A model generated the notes under the pieces. The model was given only the letters and a program-made list of their open reading frames with translations, made no database searches and had not been told where the DNA came from. Below, piece after piece: positions 1 through 9,443 of a stretch of 64,000 nucleotides of DNA; the stretch's first letter is position 1; the number at the start of each line of letters is the position of its first letter. Position numbers and translations under genes: made by a program. The DNA comes from Nemophila menziesii (Eukaryota; Streptophyta; Magnoliopsida; Boraginales; Hydrophyllaceae), in assembly GCA_029959085.1 (NCBI GenBank), contig JARWIR010000017.1, forward strand, positions 19,209,507 through 19,273,506, written 5' to 3'.

Positions 1-1
1 C

Positions 2-1936
2 CATGCTGGCTTTTATAGGCGTTTCATTAAGGATTTTTCTAAGATTGCTAAACCGTTATGCAACTTACTCGAAAAGGATTGCAAATTCCTTTTTGATGAA
101 GCTTGTTTAGCGGCCTTCAAAGCAATCAAGGAAAAACTCATTTCTGCTCCTATAGTGTTACCTCCAGATTGGAATTTACCGTTTGAGGTTATGTGTGATG
201 CGAGTGATTTATGTATGGGAGCTGTATTGGGACAGAGAAAAGAGAAAGTTTTTCATTCAATTTACTATGCTAGTAAAACTTTTAGTGGTGCTCAGATTAA
301 TTACACAGTTACAGAAAAGGAGTTGCTAGCAGTTGTCTATTCGTTTGATAAATTTCGCTCTTATCTTCTTGGAGCGAAAGTTATTGTTTATACAGATCAT
401 TCCGCGATCAGATTTCTCATGGAGAAGAAAGATGCAAAACCAAGGTTAATCAGATGGGTGTTATTGCTTCAAGAGTTCGATTTAGAGATCAAAGATAGAA
501 AGGGTTGTGAGAATCAGGTTGCAGATCATCTATCGCGTTTAGAGGGTTCAGAGATGAATAGTGGTACTGAAGCAGTTAGAGAAGAGTTTCCTGATGAGAG
601 TTTATTCGTTGTCCGAGATTATGAGGCTCCGTGGTATGCAGATATTGCAAATTTAGTGGTGAGTGGTGTTTTTCCTGAAGGTTCTACTTATCAAGAAAGA
701 AAGAGGTTAGCTCATCGGGCGAGACAGTTCTTTTGGGAGGATCCCTACCTCTACAAAGTTTGTGCTGACCAAATGATACGAAGATGTGTAGCAAGGGAAG
801 AGACTCAAGCCATTATAGCCGGATGCCATGATTCTTTATATGGCGGACATTTTAAGGGAGATAGAACTGCTGCGAAGGTATTTCAATCAGGTTTTTACTG
901 GCCTTCTGTTATTAAAGATTGTCATGAATATGTCAAGAGATGTTCGAGATGCCAGTTTACCGGAAACATATCCAAGAGGGATGAGATGCCACGTAATAAT
1001 GTATTAGAGGTTGAGATATTCGATGTTTGGGGCATAGACTTCATGGGTCCCTTCGTTCCTTCAAATGGTAACCTTTATATACTATTAGCTGTTGATTATG
1101 TTTCTAAGTGGGTAGAAGCGGTGGCTTTACCTACCAACGATTCACGAGTGGTGATTAAGTTCTTGAAATCACATATCTTCACTAGACATGGCACACCTAG
1201 AGTGATTATTAGCGATGGAGGTACCCATTTCGTTAATAGATATCTGAAGACTATTCTAGAGAAATATGGAGTCAGACACCGTGTATCTACTGCATACCAT
1301 CCACAATCCAATGGTCAAGCTGAGGTTTCGAACCGTGAAGTCAAGTCAATCCTAGAGAAAACCGTTGGTCCTACAAGAAAAGATTGGTCAATGAAGTTAG
1401 ATGATGCGTTGTGGGCCTATCGTACTGCGTTTAAGACTCCCGTGGGTGCATCTCCTTATCGTATGGTGTATGGTAAGGCTTGTCACTTACCTTTAGAGCT
1501 TGAAATGGGTGCCTATTGGGCAATTGCGCAGTTGAACTTAGATCCTATCTTAGCCGGAAAGAATCGTATGATGAAGCTTAATGAACTTGACGAATTCCGA
1601 TTGCATGCTTATGAAAATGCTAAACTTTACAAAGAAAATACAAAGAAATGGCATGACAATCGGATTCGTCCGAAGAACTTTGAAGTGGGGCAAAAAGTAT
1701 TAAAGTATAATTCAAAGTTCAGCAATTTTCCGGGTAAGTTAAGATCTAAGTGGTCAGGTCCATACATTGTGACCAAAGTTACACCTCATGGGGCGATAGA
1801 AATAGAACATCCGCTAGAGAACCGTACCTTTATGGTTAACGGTCACAGACTAAAGATATACCATGGATGTGAAGATACCAATCGCGCGGAAGATCCACAT
1901 CCCGGGGAGGTCATGTATCTCCTCGAGAATCCTTAG
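2..1936 (+). CDS. Gypsy pol, C-terminal part (RT end, RNase H, integrase), 5' partial
   Basis: The frame is open from base 2 to the TAG at 1934-1936 (644 residues), so the GTG at 155 is not a real start. Domains in order: end of the RT domain ([17 protein letters not shown], residues 3-20); RNase H with CDASD near 66, TEKE near 104 and YTDH near 130; the integrase H2C2 zinc finger, histidines near 275-283 and CSRC near 315; integrase core with D (GIDFMGPF, near 345), D (ISDGG, near 403) and E (GQAEVSNRE, near 440); and a GPY/F-type C-terminus (KWSGPY, near 583). It would copy element RNA, degrade the RNA strand and integrate the cDNA. All visible catalytic residues are present and there is no stop or frameshift. 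The frame ends about 1.1 kb before the env-like ORF. Assignment to Ty3/Gypsy is secure; Athila is inferred from the downstream ORF. Confidence 0.95.
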   Translation, partial: HAGFYRRFIKDFSKIAKPLCNLLEKDCKFLFDEACLAAFKAIKEKLISAPIVLPPDWNLPFEVMCDASDLCMGAVLGQRKEKVFHSIYYASKTFSGAQINYTVTEKELLAVVYSFDKFRSYLLGAKVIVYTDHSAIRFLMEKKDAKPRLIRWVLLLQEFDLEIKDRKGCENQVADHLSRLEGSEMNSGTEAVREEFPDESLFVVRDYEAPWYADIANLVVSGVFPEGSTYQERKRLAHRARQFFWEDPYLYKVCADQMIRRCVAREETQAIIAGCHDSLYGGHFKGDRTAAKVFQSGFYWPSVIKDCHEYVKRCSRCQFTGNISKRDEMPRNNVLEVEIFDVWGIDFMGPFVPSNGNLYILLAVDYVSKWVEAVALPTNDSRVVIKFLKSHIFTRHGTPRVIISDGGTHFVNRYLKTILEKYGVRHRVSTAYHPQSNGQAEVSNREVKSILEKTVGPTRKDWSMKLDDALWAYRTAFKTPVGASPYRMVYGKACHLPLELEMGAYWAIAQLNLDPILAGKNRMMKLNELDEFRLHAYENAKLYKENTKKWHDNRIRPKNFEVGQKVLKYNSKFSNFPGKLRSKWSGPYIVTKVTPHGAIEIEHPLENRTFMVNGHRLKIYHGCEDTNRAEDPHPGEVMYLLENP

Positions 1937-2149
1937 AAGCGTGAGGTAACCCGTCGAGCTTAACGACGTTAAACAAAAGCCAATTACTTGTATATTAGCT
2001 GAGTTTTTCTATTTTTGCAATTTAGATTAGTTTGATTTTCGTAATTTTATTGTTTTTATTAAGAAATGAGGAAGGGTAGTTGTTTTTGATGATTTCAGGG
2101 GTAAAAAGGACTTGAGTTTGGGGTCGATTTGGCGAAAACAGAAGAAAAA

Positions 2150-2511
2150 GAGGTTGGATGTCCAGGAGAAACCGGGAACCCGCATTCCACAGAACCGGGT
2201 ACCCGGTTTTGGTGCTGTAATTTCTGAAATTCCCTGACCCAGCGTCTTGGTGGCTTGCGTTTTCGTGCGTTTTCATTCGCGCCATCGACACAAATCCGGG
2301 TACCCGCATTTGGCAGAACCGGGTACCCGGTTTCGGAGCTGCTGTTGGTGAAATTTTCTGGTCCAGCGTTTCAGGGTGCTGCGTTTTGGCGCGTTTTCAT
2401 TCGCGCCATCGAGAAAATCCGGGAACCCGCATTCCACAGAACCGGGTACCCGGTTTCGGCGAGCAAAATCCCTGACCCAGCGTCTTGGGGTCCAGCGTTT
2501 TGGTGCGTTTT

Positions 2512-2512
<1 letters not shown>
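2150..2512 (+). repeat. three tandem ~128-bp units with GGGTACCC palindromes
   Basis: Each unit contains a CCGGG(A/T)ACCCGCATT block, a second block around ACCGGGTACCCGGTTT, then a conserved tail with GACCCAGCGT and a TGCGTTTTCATTCGCGCC-like stretch. Units begin near 2165, 2293 and 2423. The 12-base core CCGGGTACCCGG is a perfect palindrome. Diverged versions occur at 2620-2655 and 5196-5233, so the motif brackets the env-like ORF. Function is unknown. Confidence 0.8.

Positions 2513-2579
<67 letters not shown>
2513..2579 (+). repeat. poly(A) tract, 67 A
   Basis: This is an uninterrupted run of 67 A residues that directly follows the third 128-bp unit. The length may be affected by sequencing or assembly. 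A second run of 34 A lies at 5127-5160. Confidence 0.9.
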
Positions 2580-2583
<4 letters not shown>

Positions 2584-3047
2584 ACAATTATTTTTCCGCG
2601 CCGTCACAGCGACGCGGAACCGGGGACCCGGTTTTCCAAATCCGGGAACCCGGTTTGAAAGCTGTGAGAGGCGGTTTTGGGTATTTTAACCTAGTTTTCT
2701 TAGCCTCTTTTGCAAGTTTTTACCTAAAACGCACCAATAGCCTCCCCACCTACGAAATTCATCTACCAAAACACTATATATCATCAAATCCTACCCTCTT
2801 TCACCACAAAAACATAAGATCAACTCACCTCCTCTCCAAAATAACATCAAATCCTTAGTTTTTCCCAAGATTCTTCTTCATCAAATCCTAAACTAAAACC
2901 CAATTCTTTCTTCTCCCACTCAAATTAATCAAGACCCATCTCATATTCACCCTAGTTCTTCAATTCCTAAGCCTCAAAACATCAAAATTCTAAACTTTTT
3001 CTCTAAGTTTTTCATTATTTGAAGTTTTGAGTTTGGGGTGAAAAGAG

Positions 3048-4364
3048 ATGACTAACAGAACCGGTGATTTTCGAAGAACTGCTCCTAGAAGAAAGACCAC
3101 CATTGGTGGTTCACAAGAACAAGCTATTGAGATTCCTGATTCGCGTCCTAAACGAAAAATTAACGAAGTTAAGCTTGATTCTAACAGAAAAGAAATCACA
3201 GGTCTAAAGAGGAGATTGATTGATGAGATTGAAAGTGAGATGGAACCAGAAGAGGAAATTGCGAAGACCATTGAGAAGGAAACTGAACAAGAGATTCCGG
3301 AAGCAACTGTTCAAAAACCCCCGCGTATGAAGATGTGGGCCCACAAACCTAAGAGGGTTTACACTTGTTGGAATACTCAGGTTCGTGAAAGAATTGAATT
3401 TTTGAAATTTGGTGAGGAGACGAATTTTCCTAAGGGTATTATGAGTAGTGATTACAAGGAATATGCTGTGACATGTGCTAAGTTTGGTTGGAAAGAGTTA
3501 CAAGAAAGGAAGCTTGAGTTTATTCCTACTTTTGTGCGAGAATTTTACGAAGGTTTAGCTACCTCACATGATGCCATTGATATCCGCAAAAAGGTAGTTC
3601 CTTTCTCTATTGAACGTATTCGGAAATCATTGAAACTACCCAATTTTTCTGGAACATGCCCCTTCCAAGAAACTCTTAATGACCCTTCTTTTGATTTTGA
3701 GTCCCTTTGGGGGACCGTGCTTGTTAATGGGACTAGCCCAATTCCTGAAGGTGAAAGGTATCCTGGACAGTTTTACAGCAGTAGTTTGACACCTCGTGCT
3801 AAGGTTTGGTCTCGTTTCATAATACCCACTTTCTTTGGTATTAAACACACTTCCGAGTTGAAGAAAGAGCACATATTTGTTATTAAGTGTATTTTGGAGG
3901 AGACACCATTTGATGTTGCTAAGATCATTTATGATACAATCATGGAGTTCGCGAAATCACCAATGAAACAACAAAATCTGAAGTTTCCTTGTACTATTAC
4001 TCAGTTGTGTTTAGACGCAAAGATTCCGCGTAAGGACGCAGATATTGATACTGTTTTAGTTGGTGTGAGTATAGCTTTGAGCACAATCAAGAACATCCAT
4101 GAAGAAGCAACACGAGCTACAAGAAGTCCAAGAACTCCTCAATCAAAGAAAGCGAAAACTGTACCTGAGTTGGAAGCGAAGATTCAGGTGTTGGAAGAGA
4201 ATCAGGAGAGGATGATTGCTACCTTGGGAAACGTTACAAAAGAATTGGACCTGCTTCGAAATTTAATCCTAGCCGTAAATACACTTCAAAACGCGATTTA
4301 TGATGCTGTTACGCGAGATAAAGGTCCGGAACGCAACACCGATAACCAGCCTCGCGCTGGTTAA
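3048..4364 (+). CDS. Athila env-like / 'putative plant transposon protein' ORF
   Basis: This is an intact 438-aa frame starting at ATG 3048, seven bases after a PPT-like GAGTTTGGGGT motif, and ending TAA at 4362-4364. Residues 1-95 are charged and low in complexity. A core from about 97 to 330 contains WAHKPKRVYTCW (near 97), FVREFYEGLA (near 161) and VPFSIERIRKSLKLP (near 184), the pattern of the plant retrotransposon domain called 'putative plant transposon protein' that follows pol in Athila elements. Residues about 371-425 (VPELEAKIQVLEENQ onward) look like a coiled coil. I see no signal peptide or clear membrane segment, so an envelope role is not supported by this copy; 'env-like' describes its position. 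Its molecular role is unknown. Confidence 0.8.
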   Translation: MTNRTGDFRRTAPRRKTTIGGSQEQAIEIPDSRPKRKINEVKLDSNRKEITGLKRRLIDEIESEMEPEEEIAKTIEKETEQEIPEATVQKPPRMKMWAHKPKRVYTCWNTQVRERIEFLKFGEETNFPKGIMSSDYKEYAVTCAKFGWKELQERKLEFIPTFVREFYEGLATSHDAIDIRKKVVPFSIERIRKSLKLPNFSGTCPFQETLNDPSFDFESLWGTVLVNGTSPIPEGERYPGQFYSSSLTPRAKVWSRFIIPTFFGIKHTSELKKEHIFVIKCILEETPFDVAKIIYDTIMEFAKSPMKQQNLKFPCTITQLCLDAKIPRKDADIDTVLVGVSIALSTIKNIHEEATRATRSPRTPQSKKAKTVPELEAKIQVLEENQERMIATLGNVTKELDLLRNLILAVNTLQNAIYDAVTRDKGPERNTDNQPRAG

Positions 4365-5126
4365 GATACGTTTTCTAAACTTTCCTCTTAGTGTATATTA
4401 GTTTAAATGCTTTATTGAGTCTTTTCGAGTCGTGGGGACACGACTCATTTTTGAGTTTGGGGTGGGGTTCGTTGCCTCATCCCAGTTTTTTATGTGTTAT
4501 TTGCTTTATTTGCTTTCAATAAAAGAATTTTCGGAGTTGCGTTTGACTATAGAAATTTTTAAATATCCCTTTAAGCATACTTTTGATAAATCTATGATAG
4601 TAAATAGTGGATTTTAGGGATTGATATAAAACGCACTTACAATTGCATGCGAACATAGGTAATTGATAGGAAAAATTAATTAACAATGCAAATGAAGTAA
4701 GCTTGTACTCAAGGAATATGTTTGGTGTGTAGAACGTGAAATCTTAATTAGTAGAGAACCCACCTAGATATGAACTAAAGACAAGCTATGTACTTAGGAA
4801 AATGATAGGGGCAGTTCTTTGTTAGCCATTTGTGCCTTTTTAGCCTTCTATCCCTTTATTAATTATTATCCTTCTTAGCCCACTTTGAGCCTTTAGCCTT
4901 TTCTTTGAAGCCACGATATAAGCCATTATCCCTTAGATTATTAGGCATGACCATATGACCCGCACTTGAATCACAATCCTGAGACATGTCTCGAGCTTGA
5001 GTTTGGGGTGGTGGGACCACATATGGGGACTTTAATGGGTTGGGATTGATGTGCTTTGTATTGTAGCACAATTGCAGATGATATATACTTGTAACCCTTT
5101 GCCGGGAATGTAGAAAAGTGAAAAAG

Positions 5127-5163
<37 letters not shown>

Positions 5164-5861
5164 ATGAAAAATTTTTGAAAAATCATACAGTAGGATCCGG
5201 GAACCCGATTTCCAAAATCCGGGTACCCGGTTTTCCTCTGTACAAAAAAAAAAAGAAAAAGAGAAAAGAAAAGAAAAAGAAAAATATGAAAGAATAAAAC
5301 AGCCGGCAAAGTGGAATTCTTCTGAAAATCATCTAGTTTATAGTGGGTAGACATGGGACGCTAAATTGTTGCGTAATGGGTGAGTGAGAACATCTTTTTG
5401 AGCGTTAACTCAAGCTCGAGGACAATGTTGAGGGTAAGTGAGGAGAGAGCCAAAAGCTCACTTCAAATTTACCAAATATACATCCATACCCGTCCTTAAG
5501 CCAATATTATAACCGTAAAGACCTCGTGATTCCTAAGTGCATAGTGAATTTATGATTCTGTTGATAGGGAATAGACTAGGTGGAGCGTTTAAAGCGATTT
5601 AGGATTAATGACCACCCTATAGCCACCATACAGAGATGAGTACAAGTGTAACCTTCAAGCATTGCGACTTTAATTTTATGATTGAGATTATTTATGTTTG
5701 ATGTTGCATGATTAGTGTATGTAGATGTTAGTCCTTAAAGTTTGCTATATGAGATTTATCTTAGGAATTGCTTTAGGGTTTATTTGCTAGCTTCTATGTG
5801 TTTATACGTTTGCTTCTACCCCTCGTTTTATTTTGTTTTGCCTTGTCGGGACGACAAAGGT
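4365..5861 (+). other. 3' untranslated region of the Athila element
   Basis: This is a 1.5-kb non-coding stretch between the env-like stop and the polypurine tract. It contains two PPT-like motifs (4451-4463 and 4997-5009), a 34-base A run (5127-5160), a GGGAACCC/GGGTACCC pair (5196-5233), an A/G-rich tract (5244-5285) and CTCGAGGACAATGTT (5414-5428), a sequence often seen shortly upstream of Gypsy 3' LTRs. Short ORFs in it have no family features. Confidence 0.7.
5127..5160 (+). repeat. poly(A) tract, 34 A
   Basis: A 34-base A run in the 3' region of the Athila element, followed within 40 bases by the GGGAACCC/GGGTACCC pair. This is the same association of A tract and palindromic unit seen at 2513. 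Confidence 0.85.
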
Positions 5862-5876
5862 TTGAGTTGGGGGTCT
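5862..5876 (+). promoter_or_regulatory. polypurine tract (plus-strand primer)
   Basis: TTGAGTTGGGGGTCT lies immediately before the TGATGTCTCC start of the 3' LTR. This is the standard place and composition of a plant Gypsy polypurine tract, which primes plus-strand DNA synthesis during reverse transcription. Confidence 0.8.
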
Positions 5877-7442
5877 TGATGTCTCCCTAATTGTTCTTAT
5901 TTTAGACCCTTAGGAGACATCATTTTTGGTGTTTATCTAATTAATTCGATAGACTTTTGGACTAAATATGCAATATTTCGGATTTCCCTTTTTATTTCTA
6001 GCATTTTTGAATTATTAAACTTTTGCGCGTAATATTGGTATTTTTAGTGTAAAGTTTACAGGTTTTTAGATGTTAGCTAGGAAAGGAATCCGAAGATAAG
6101 GTCAAAGATCAAAAGATAGAGTCAAGACTTGAAGAGAAATCCCGAAGATTTTATTTTTAGAGCTGAAAATCCATTTTCCAGGCCCTTGATTGCTGTTTTC
6201 GAGGGACTTAAGAGCTGATTGAGCCGCTGACCTTTGAAGAGAAAACATTCCTTATCGAAGTACGGAACTTTAGCAACTGGAATGAGGTCAATCGGAGTTG
6301 TAACGCATCGGGAAAAGCAGTTTTAGTGGAGGCCTGTCATCAGTTACGGGATTTTGGGCTTAAAGAGTGGGCTTGGACATTTAATTAGGCTTTTAATTTC
6401 TGGTCCAAGCCCTAATCCGTTTTTCTTATTATAAAAGGAGGTCTGGACTTCTATTTTACATACAATTCACTTTCCACAAGATTAAAAAACACCAGAGAAG
6501 CTACAGCAGGAAGAAGGGAGAAGCTACAAGAGGTGGAGTGGGTCTATAACTCCGTTCGTAGTCATCCTGATTCCGAAAATTAGGTTTTTCTTATATTTTA
6601 ATTTTGTAATGAATATGAATTCCATTTCTTTTTATTTAGTTTTTAATTTTAATATGAGCTAAATTTCCATTAGTGCTTGAGAACAAAACAATGGGTGAAT
6701 CTTGATTTTATTATTATAACGAATGTTGAATTTGGGTTTTTATCGAATTAAATTAAATTAGGGCTTTTACTCTTTTCGACAATTTGTGAATGTTTACTGA
6801 TTTTAGAGTCGCGAACTAAAATTAGGTATTAGTATCTAAGCTATTCCATATATGTGGCGTATGGATCATCCTGACGGGGGGTTTAGGTACAGAAATAATT
6901 GTTCAATCTAGGATAAAAACTATTGATTCTGACGAACTTAGTTAATCCTAGGGCCAATGTGGTAATAAATCTTAATCATCCAACGGTGGATCATATTTAC
7001 CCTGACGGGACTAGTGACACTTTAGGATCGCCTTATAGTCCACCCTGACGGGGGTATAAGGATATTAGAATCCCGACCATTGTAATTGACTGATTTAACC
7101 CTTAAACAACATAAGTTAGAAAGTAAAATTAGGAAGATCCTTGCGTTCTCAAGTACTACATCTCATATTGCGTTTTCATACATTTTACTTGCGTCTTAGC
7201 TTTTACTTGCATTTATAATTTGTCTTTCATTTAGTAGAATTAATAAACAAAACCAAAACAAACAATTTATTGTCTTTTATTTTCATAAGTGCATCAATCA
7301 CTATTTGCATAAACATTGTGATCAACCATCCGTCCTTGGAACGAATCTGATTATCAGAATTACTACTTGGGACAACCGTACACTTGCGGTTGTGGTTCGA
7401 TTATTATTTGCATTTATTTTTAGAACACACAAAGGACCACCA
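5877..7442 (+). repeat. 3' LTR (1566 bp) of the plus-strand Athila-like element
   Basis: It starts TGATGTCTCC right after the polypurine tract and ends GGACCACCA, giving the TG...CA termini expected of an LTR. The first 70 bases contain GGAGACATCA, complementary to the start, so the 5' end can fold back. A TATA box lies at 6430-6436. The R/U5 part carries three CCTGACGGG motifs (6870, 7001, 7043). The last 900 bp are homologous to the LTR fragments fused to the LINEs at 21837, 40135 and 59044. Confidence 0.88.
6430..6436 (+). promoter_or_regulatory. TATA box of the 3' LTR promoter
   Basis: TATAAAA followed by GGAGG, inside the LTR about 550 bases from its start. It is the best TATA match in the LTR, placing transcription start near 6460. 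Inferred from sequence only. Confidence 0.5.
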
Positions 7443-9318
7443 TCCACCATTTGTAATACCACAGATGTGGGTACTACTTCTCCAATATTAAGCTTCTTGA
7501 ACAGGGATCTAGGCATGAGATTGATGCTCGTGCCTAGATCACATAATGCTTTCCCGGTCCAACTATCTCCAATGCCGATAAGAATTGTAAAACTTCCGGG
7601 ATCTTCTAGTTTTGGTGGCAACTTATTTTGACAAATAACATTGCACTCCCTAAGTAATCCAATTGTTTCCCCAGTTTCTATACTTCGCTTGTTGGAGAGA
7701 ATTTCTTTCATGAATTTAAGATAGGTTGGCATTCTCTTGAGAGCTTCAACAAGGGGTATATTAACTTCCAATTTCTTCAACATGTCAACGAACTTCTTGA
7801 ATTCCAGGTCATTGTCCTTCTTTCTGACACGTGAAGGGTATGGTGGTGGAGGGCGTGTATTAAGTTCCACTAGTTTTCTTGTCTGGTCAGGTGTCTCGGC
7901 TTGAACACTCTTTGGTTTAACTACCTCCTCAACTGTATCTTTGATTATTTCTTCCCCCCTTTGTTCTGGAATAGGGATTGGTTCTTGTTCTGGTTCTGGT
8001 CTTGGTGGAGGTAGTTGTTTCCCACTTCGCAATTCAACTGCATGGCAAGAATCATCTCTAGGAGCAATAGTATCACTTGGGAGTTGCCCTTTTGGCCGAT
8101 TTTGTAATGTACTCGCCAGATGTGATATAGTATGCTCTAGTTGCTTGATAATCTTCTCCTGTGTTCAAACTTTCTGTTGGCTCTGATTCATTTTCTCAGC
8201 TGCTTGCATTAATTTAGCCATACTCGATTTCAAGCTTGGGATTAGTTCCTTCTTTTCCAGTTGCGTTGATTGTTTAGGTGGATCTTTCTTTGGTTCTTGA
8301 CAAGCTTTCTTAACAATGGGCGCCTTTTTCTGAATAGGTTGTGGTGGATTATAAGATTGAGGTTGGGGTTGATGATAAGTTTCTTGCTTTCTGACCCAAC
8401 TCTTTTGCTGAGGAGGTTGTTGATAATTAGTGTAGCTTTCTTGAGGATTAGTATAACCATTAGAATAATAGTTATCTTGAGTATATGTAACAGAAGCTAC
8501 TGCTGGATTATTCATACACCCTTCCCACACGTGATTTCTTGATCCACAACCAGGAAACGAAGGAATTGCGCATACTGTATTCAAATGAGCGATTGTTTGG
8601 GCTTGTTCTTGTAGTTCTTTGAGTTGTTTAGCCAATTCTTTAAGCTTTAGAGATTCTGAATTGTCTTCTTTTTCTGCTCTCTTTGGCCACTTCTCTCGTT
8701 CTCAAGAATTCTTTCCATCCCCAACTCAGCCTCTTCCGGATCTAGCAACACAAAACCTGCGTCTCCTAACGAATCTGCTTTTTCTCTTGATTTATCATTA
8801 AGGCCTCCATAAAACAAGGTTAAATAATATTCCGGCGAGGATCTATGATAGGGACACCTCGCCTTCTTTTCTGTAAATCGTAACCATGCTTCACCCAAAC
8901 TCTCTTCCTCTTTCTGTATAAATTGTTCAAGCTCCAACATATCTTTTAAACGTCTACTAACCGGATAAAAACGGTCTAGGAATCTTGCTTGAAGCTTGTC
9001 CCAATCTGGAATAACATGAGGATATTGGGTATCATACCAATCGCTTGCACATCCGGTCAAGAAGAACTGGAACATCAGGTAATATACTTGTTCCCTAGTA
9101 ACTCCTCTTACGATATAAGCATCACAGATCTGCATGAATTTCTGAATATATCAGATCAGATCTTGATGTGCAACTCCGCTGAATAATCCATGAGATGCAA
9201 ACTGAGTTAGCATCCCTGGATCAGGTTTAAATTTTGCGGCTTAAATTTTTGGAGCGCGAATTCCTCGTGGCTCCACTCAGAACTCGATGGGCAGCTCAAG
9301 TCTCCTTGGGTTCTCCAT
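7443..9318 (-). pseudogene. gag-protease of the minus-strand Gypsy element, degraded
   Basis: The likely start is ATG 9318 (MENPRRLELP), 100 bases inside the primer-binding site. A stop follows within 15 codons and two more occur before 9130. From 9135 a clear retrotransposon gag domain is readable (FLTGCASDWYDTQYPHVI; LGEAWLRFTEKKARCPYH; FYGGLN). A frameshift near 8690 leads to a glutamine- and proline-rich region with a degenerate zinc knuckle (GCGSRNHVWEGC near 8545), an in-frame TGA at 8165, then the protease part with LRSGKQLPPPRPE, MPTYLKFMKEILSNKRSIE and the active-site region ALCDLGTSINLMP (near 7525). The frame ends in VLQMVDG, where the plus-strand LTR starts. Gag would form particles and protease would mature them, but this copy cannot encode either. 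Confidence 0.9.
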
Positions 9319-9419
9319 CTGTAACTAAATCTGAAAAACAAAAACTAAAAACAAAAGCGTAAAATAGAACTAACTGAAATTAAAAGCACAAGATATATGC
9401 ACAAGGACTAACGATGTAG

Positions 9420-9437
9420 TCCCCGGCAGCGGCGCCA
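9420..9437 (-). promoter_or_regulatory. primer-binding site, tRNA-Asp type
   Basis: On the minus strand TGGCGCCGCTGCCGGGGA lies six bases inside the LTR end. It matches the complement of the plant tRNA-Asp 3' end with about one mismatch, the usual primer for Athila-type Gypsy elements. It fixes the LTR/internal boundary. Confidence 0.85.
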
Positions 9438-9443
9438 AAAACT

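Larger units (their letters stand above)
1937..3047 (+). other. pol to env-like spacer of the Athila element
   Basis: This 1.1-kb stretch has no credible gene. It holds an AT-rich start, a PPT-like motif (2112-2124), a tandem array of about 128-bp units (2150-2512), a 67-base A run, two further GGGACCCGG-type units (2620-2655), a pyrimidine- and A-rich leader (2700-3000) and another PPT-like motif just before the env-like start. Frames running through the A tract encode polylysine or polyphenylalanine and are not genes. Confidence 0.75.
1..7442 (+). mobile_element. Athila-like Ty3/Gypsy retrotransposon, 3' portion
   Basis: The segment has the order RT end, RNase H, integrase, spacer, env-like ORF, polypurine tract, LTR, which is the order of plant Athila-type Gypsy elements. 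The 5' LTR, gag, protease and most of RT lie left of the window. The right end is defined by the LTR terminus CCACCA at 7442, immediately followed by protease codons of the minus-strand element at 7443, so this element is nested in that one. The expected 5-bp target duplication would be TCCAC (7443-7447); its partner is outside the window. Both large reading frames are uninterrupted, which suggests a fairly recent insertion. Confidence 0.9.

Noticed and set aside
1096..1311. Minus-strand 71-aa frame within pol
   Set aside because: Shadow of the integrase core, which has clear motifs on the plus strand.
2255..2858. ORFs on both strands through the A tract encoding long lysine or phenylalanine runs
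   Set aside because: They exist only because a 67-base A run has no stops; the flanks are non-coding tandem repeats.
3048..4364. Functional retroviral envelope
   Set aside because: Position matches env, but I see no signal peptide, cleavage site or membrane anchor; only 'env-like' is justified.
7305..7631. Plus-strand 108-aa frame crossing 7442
   Set aside because: It crosses the junction between two nested elements and is antisense to the protease gene.
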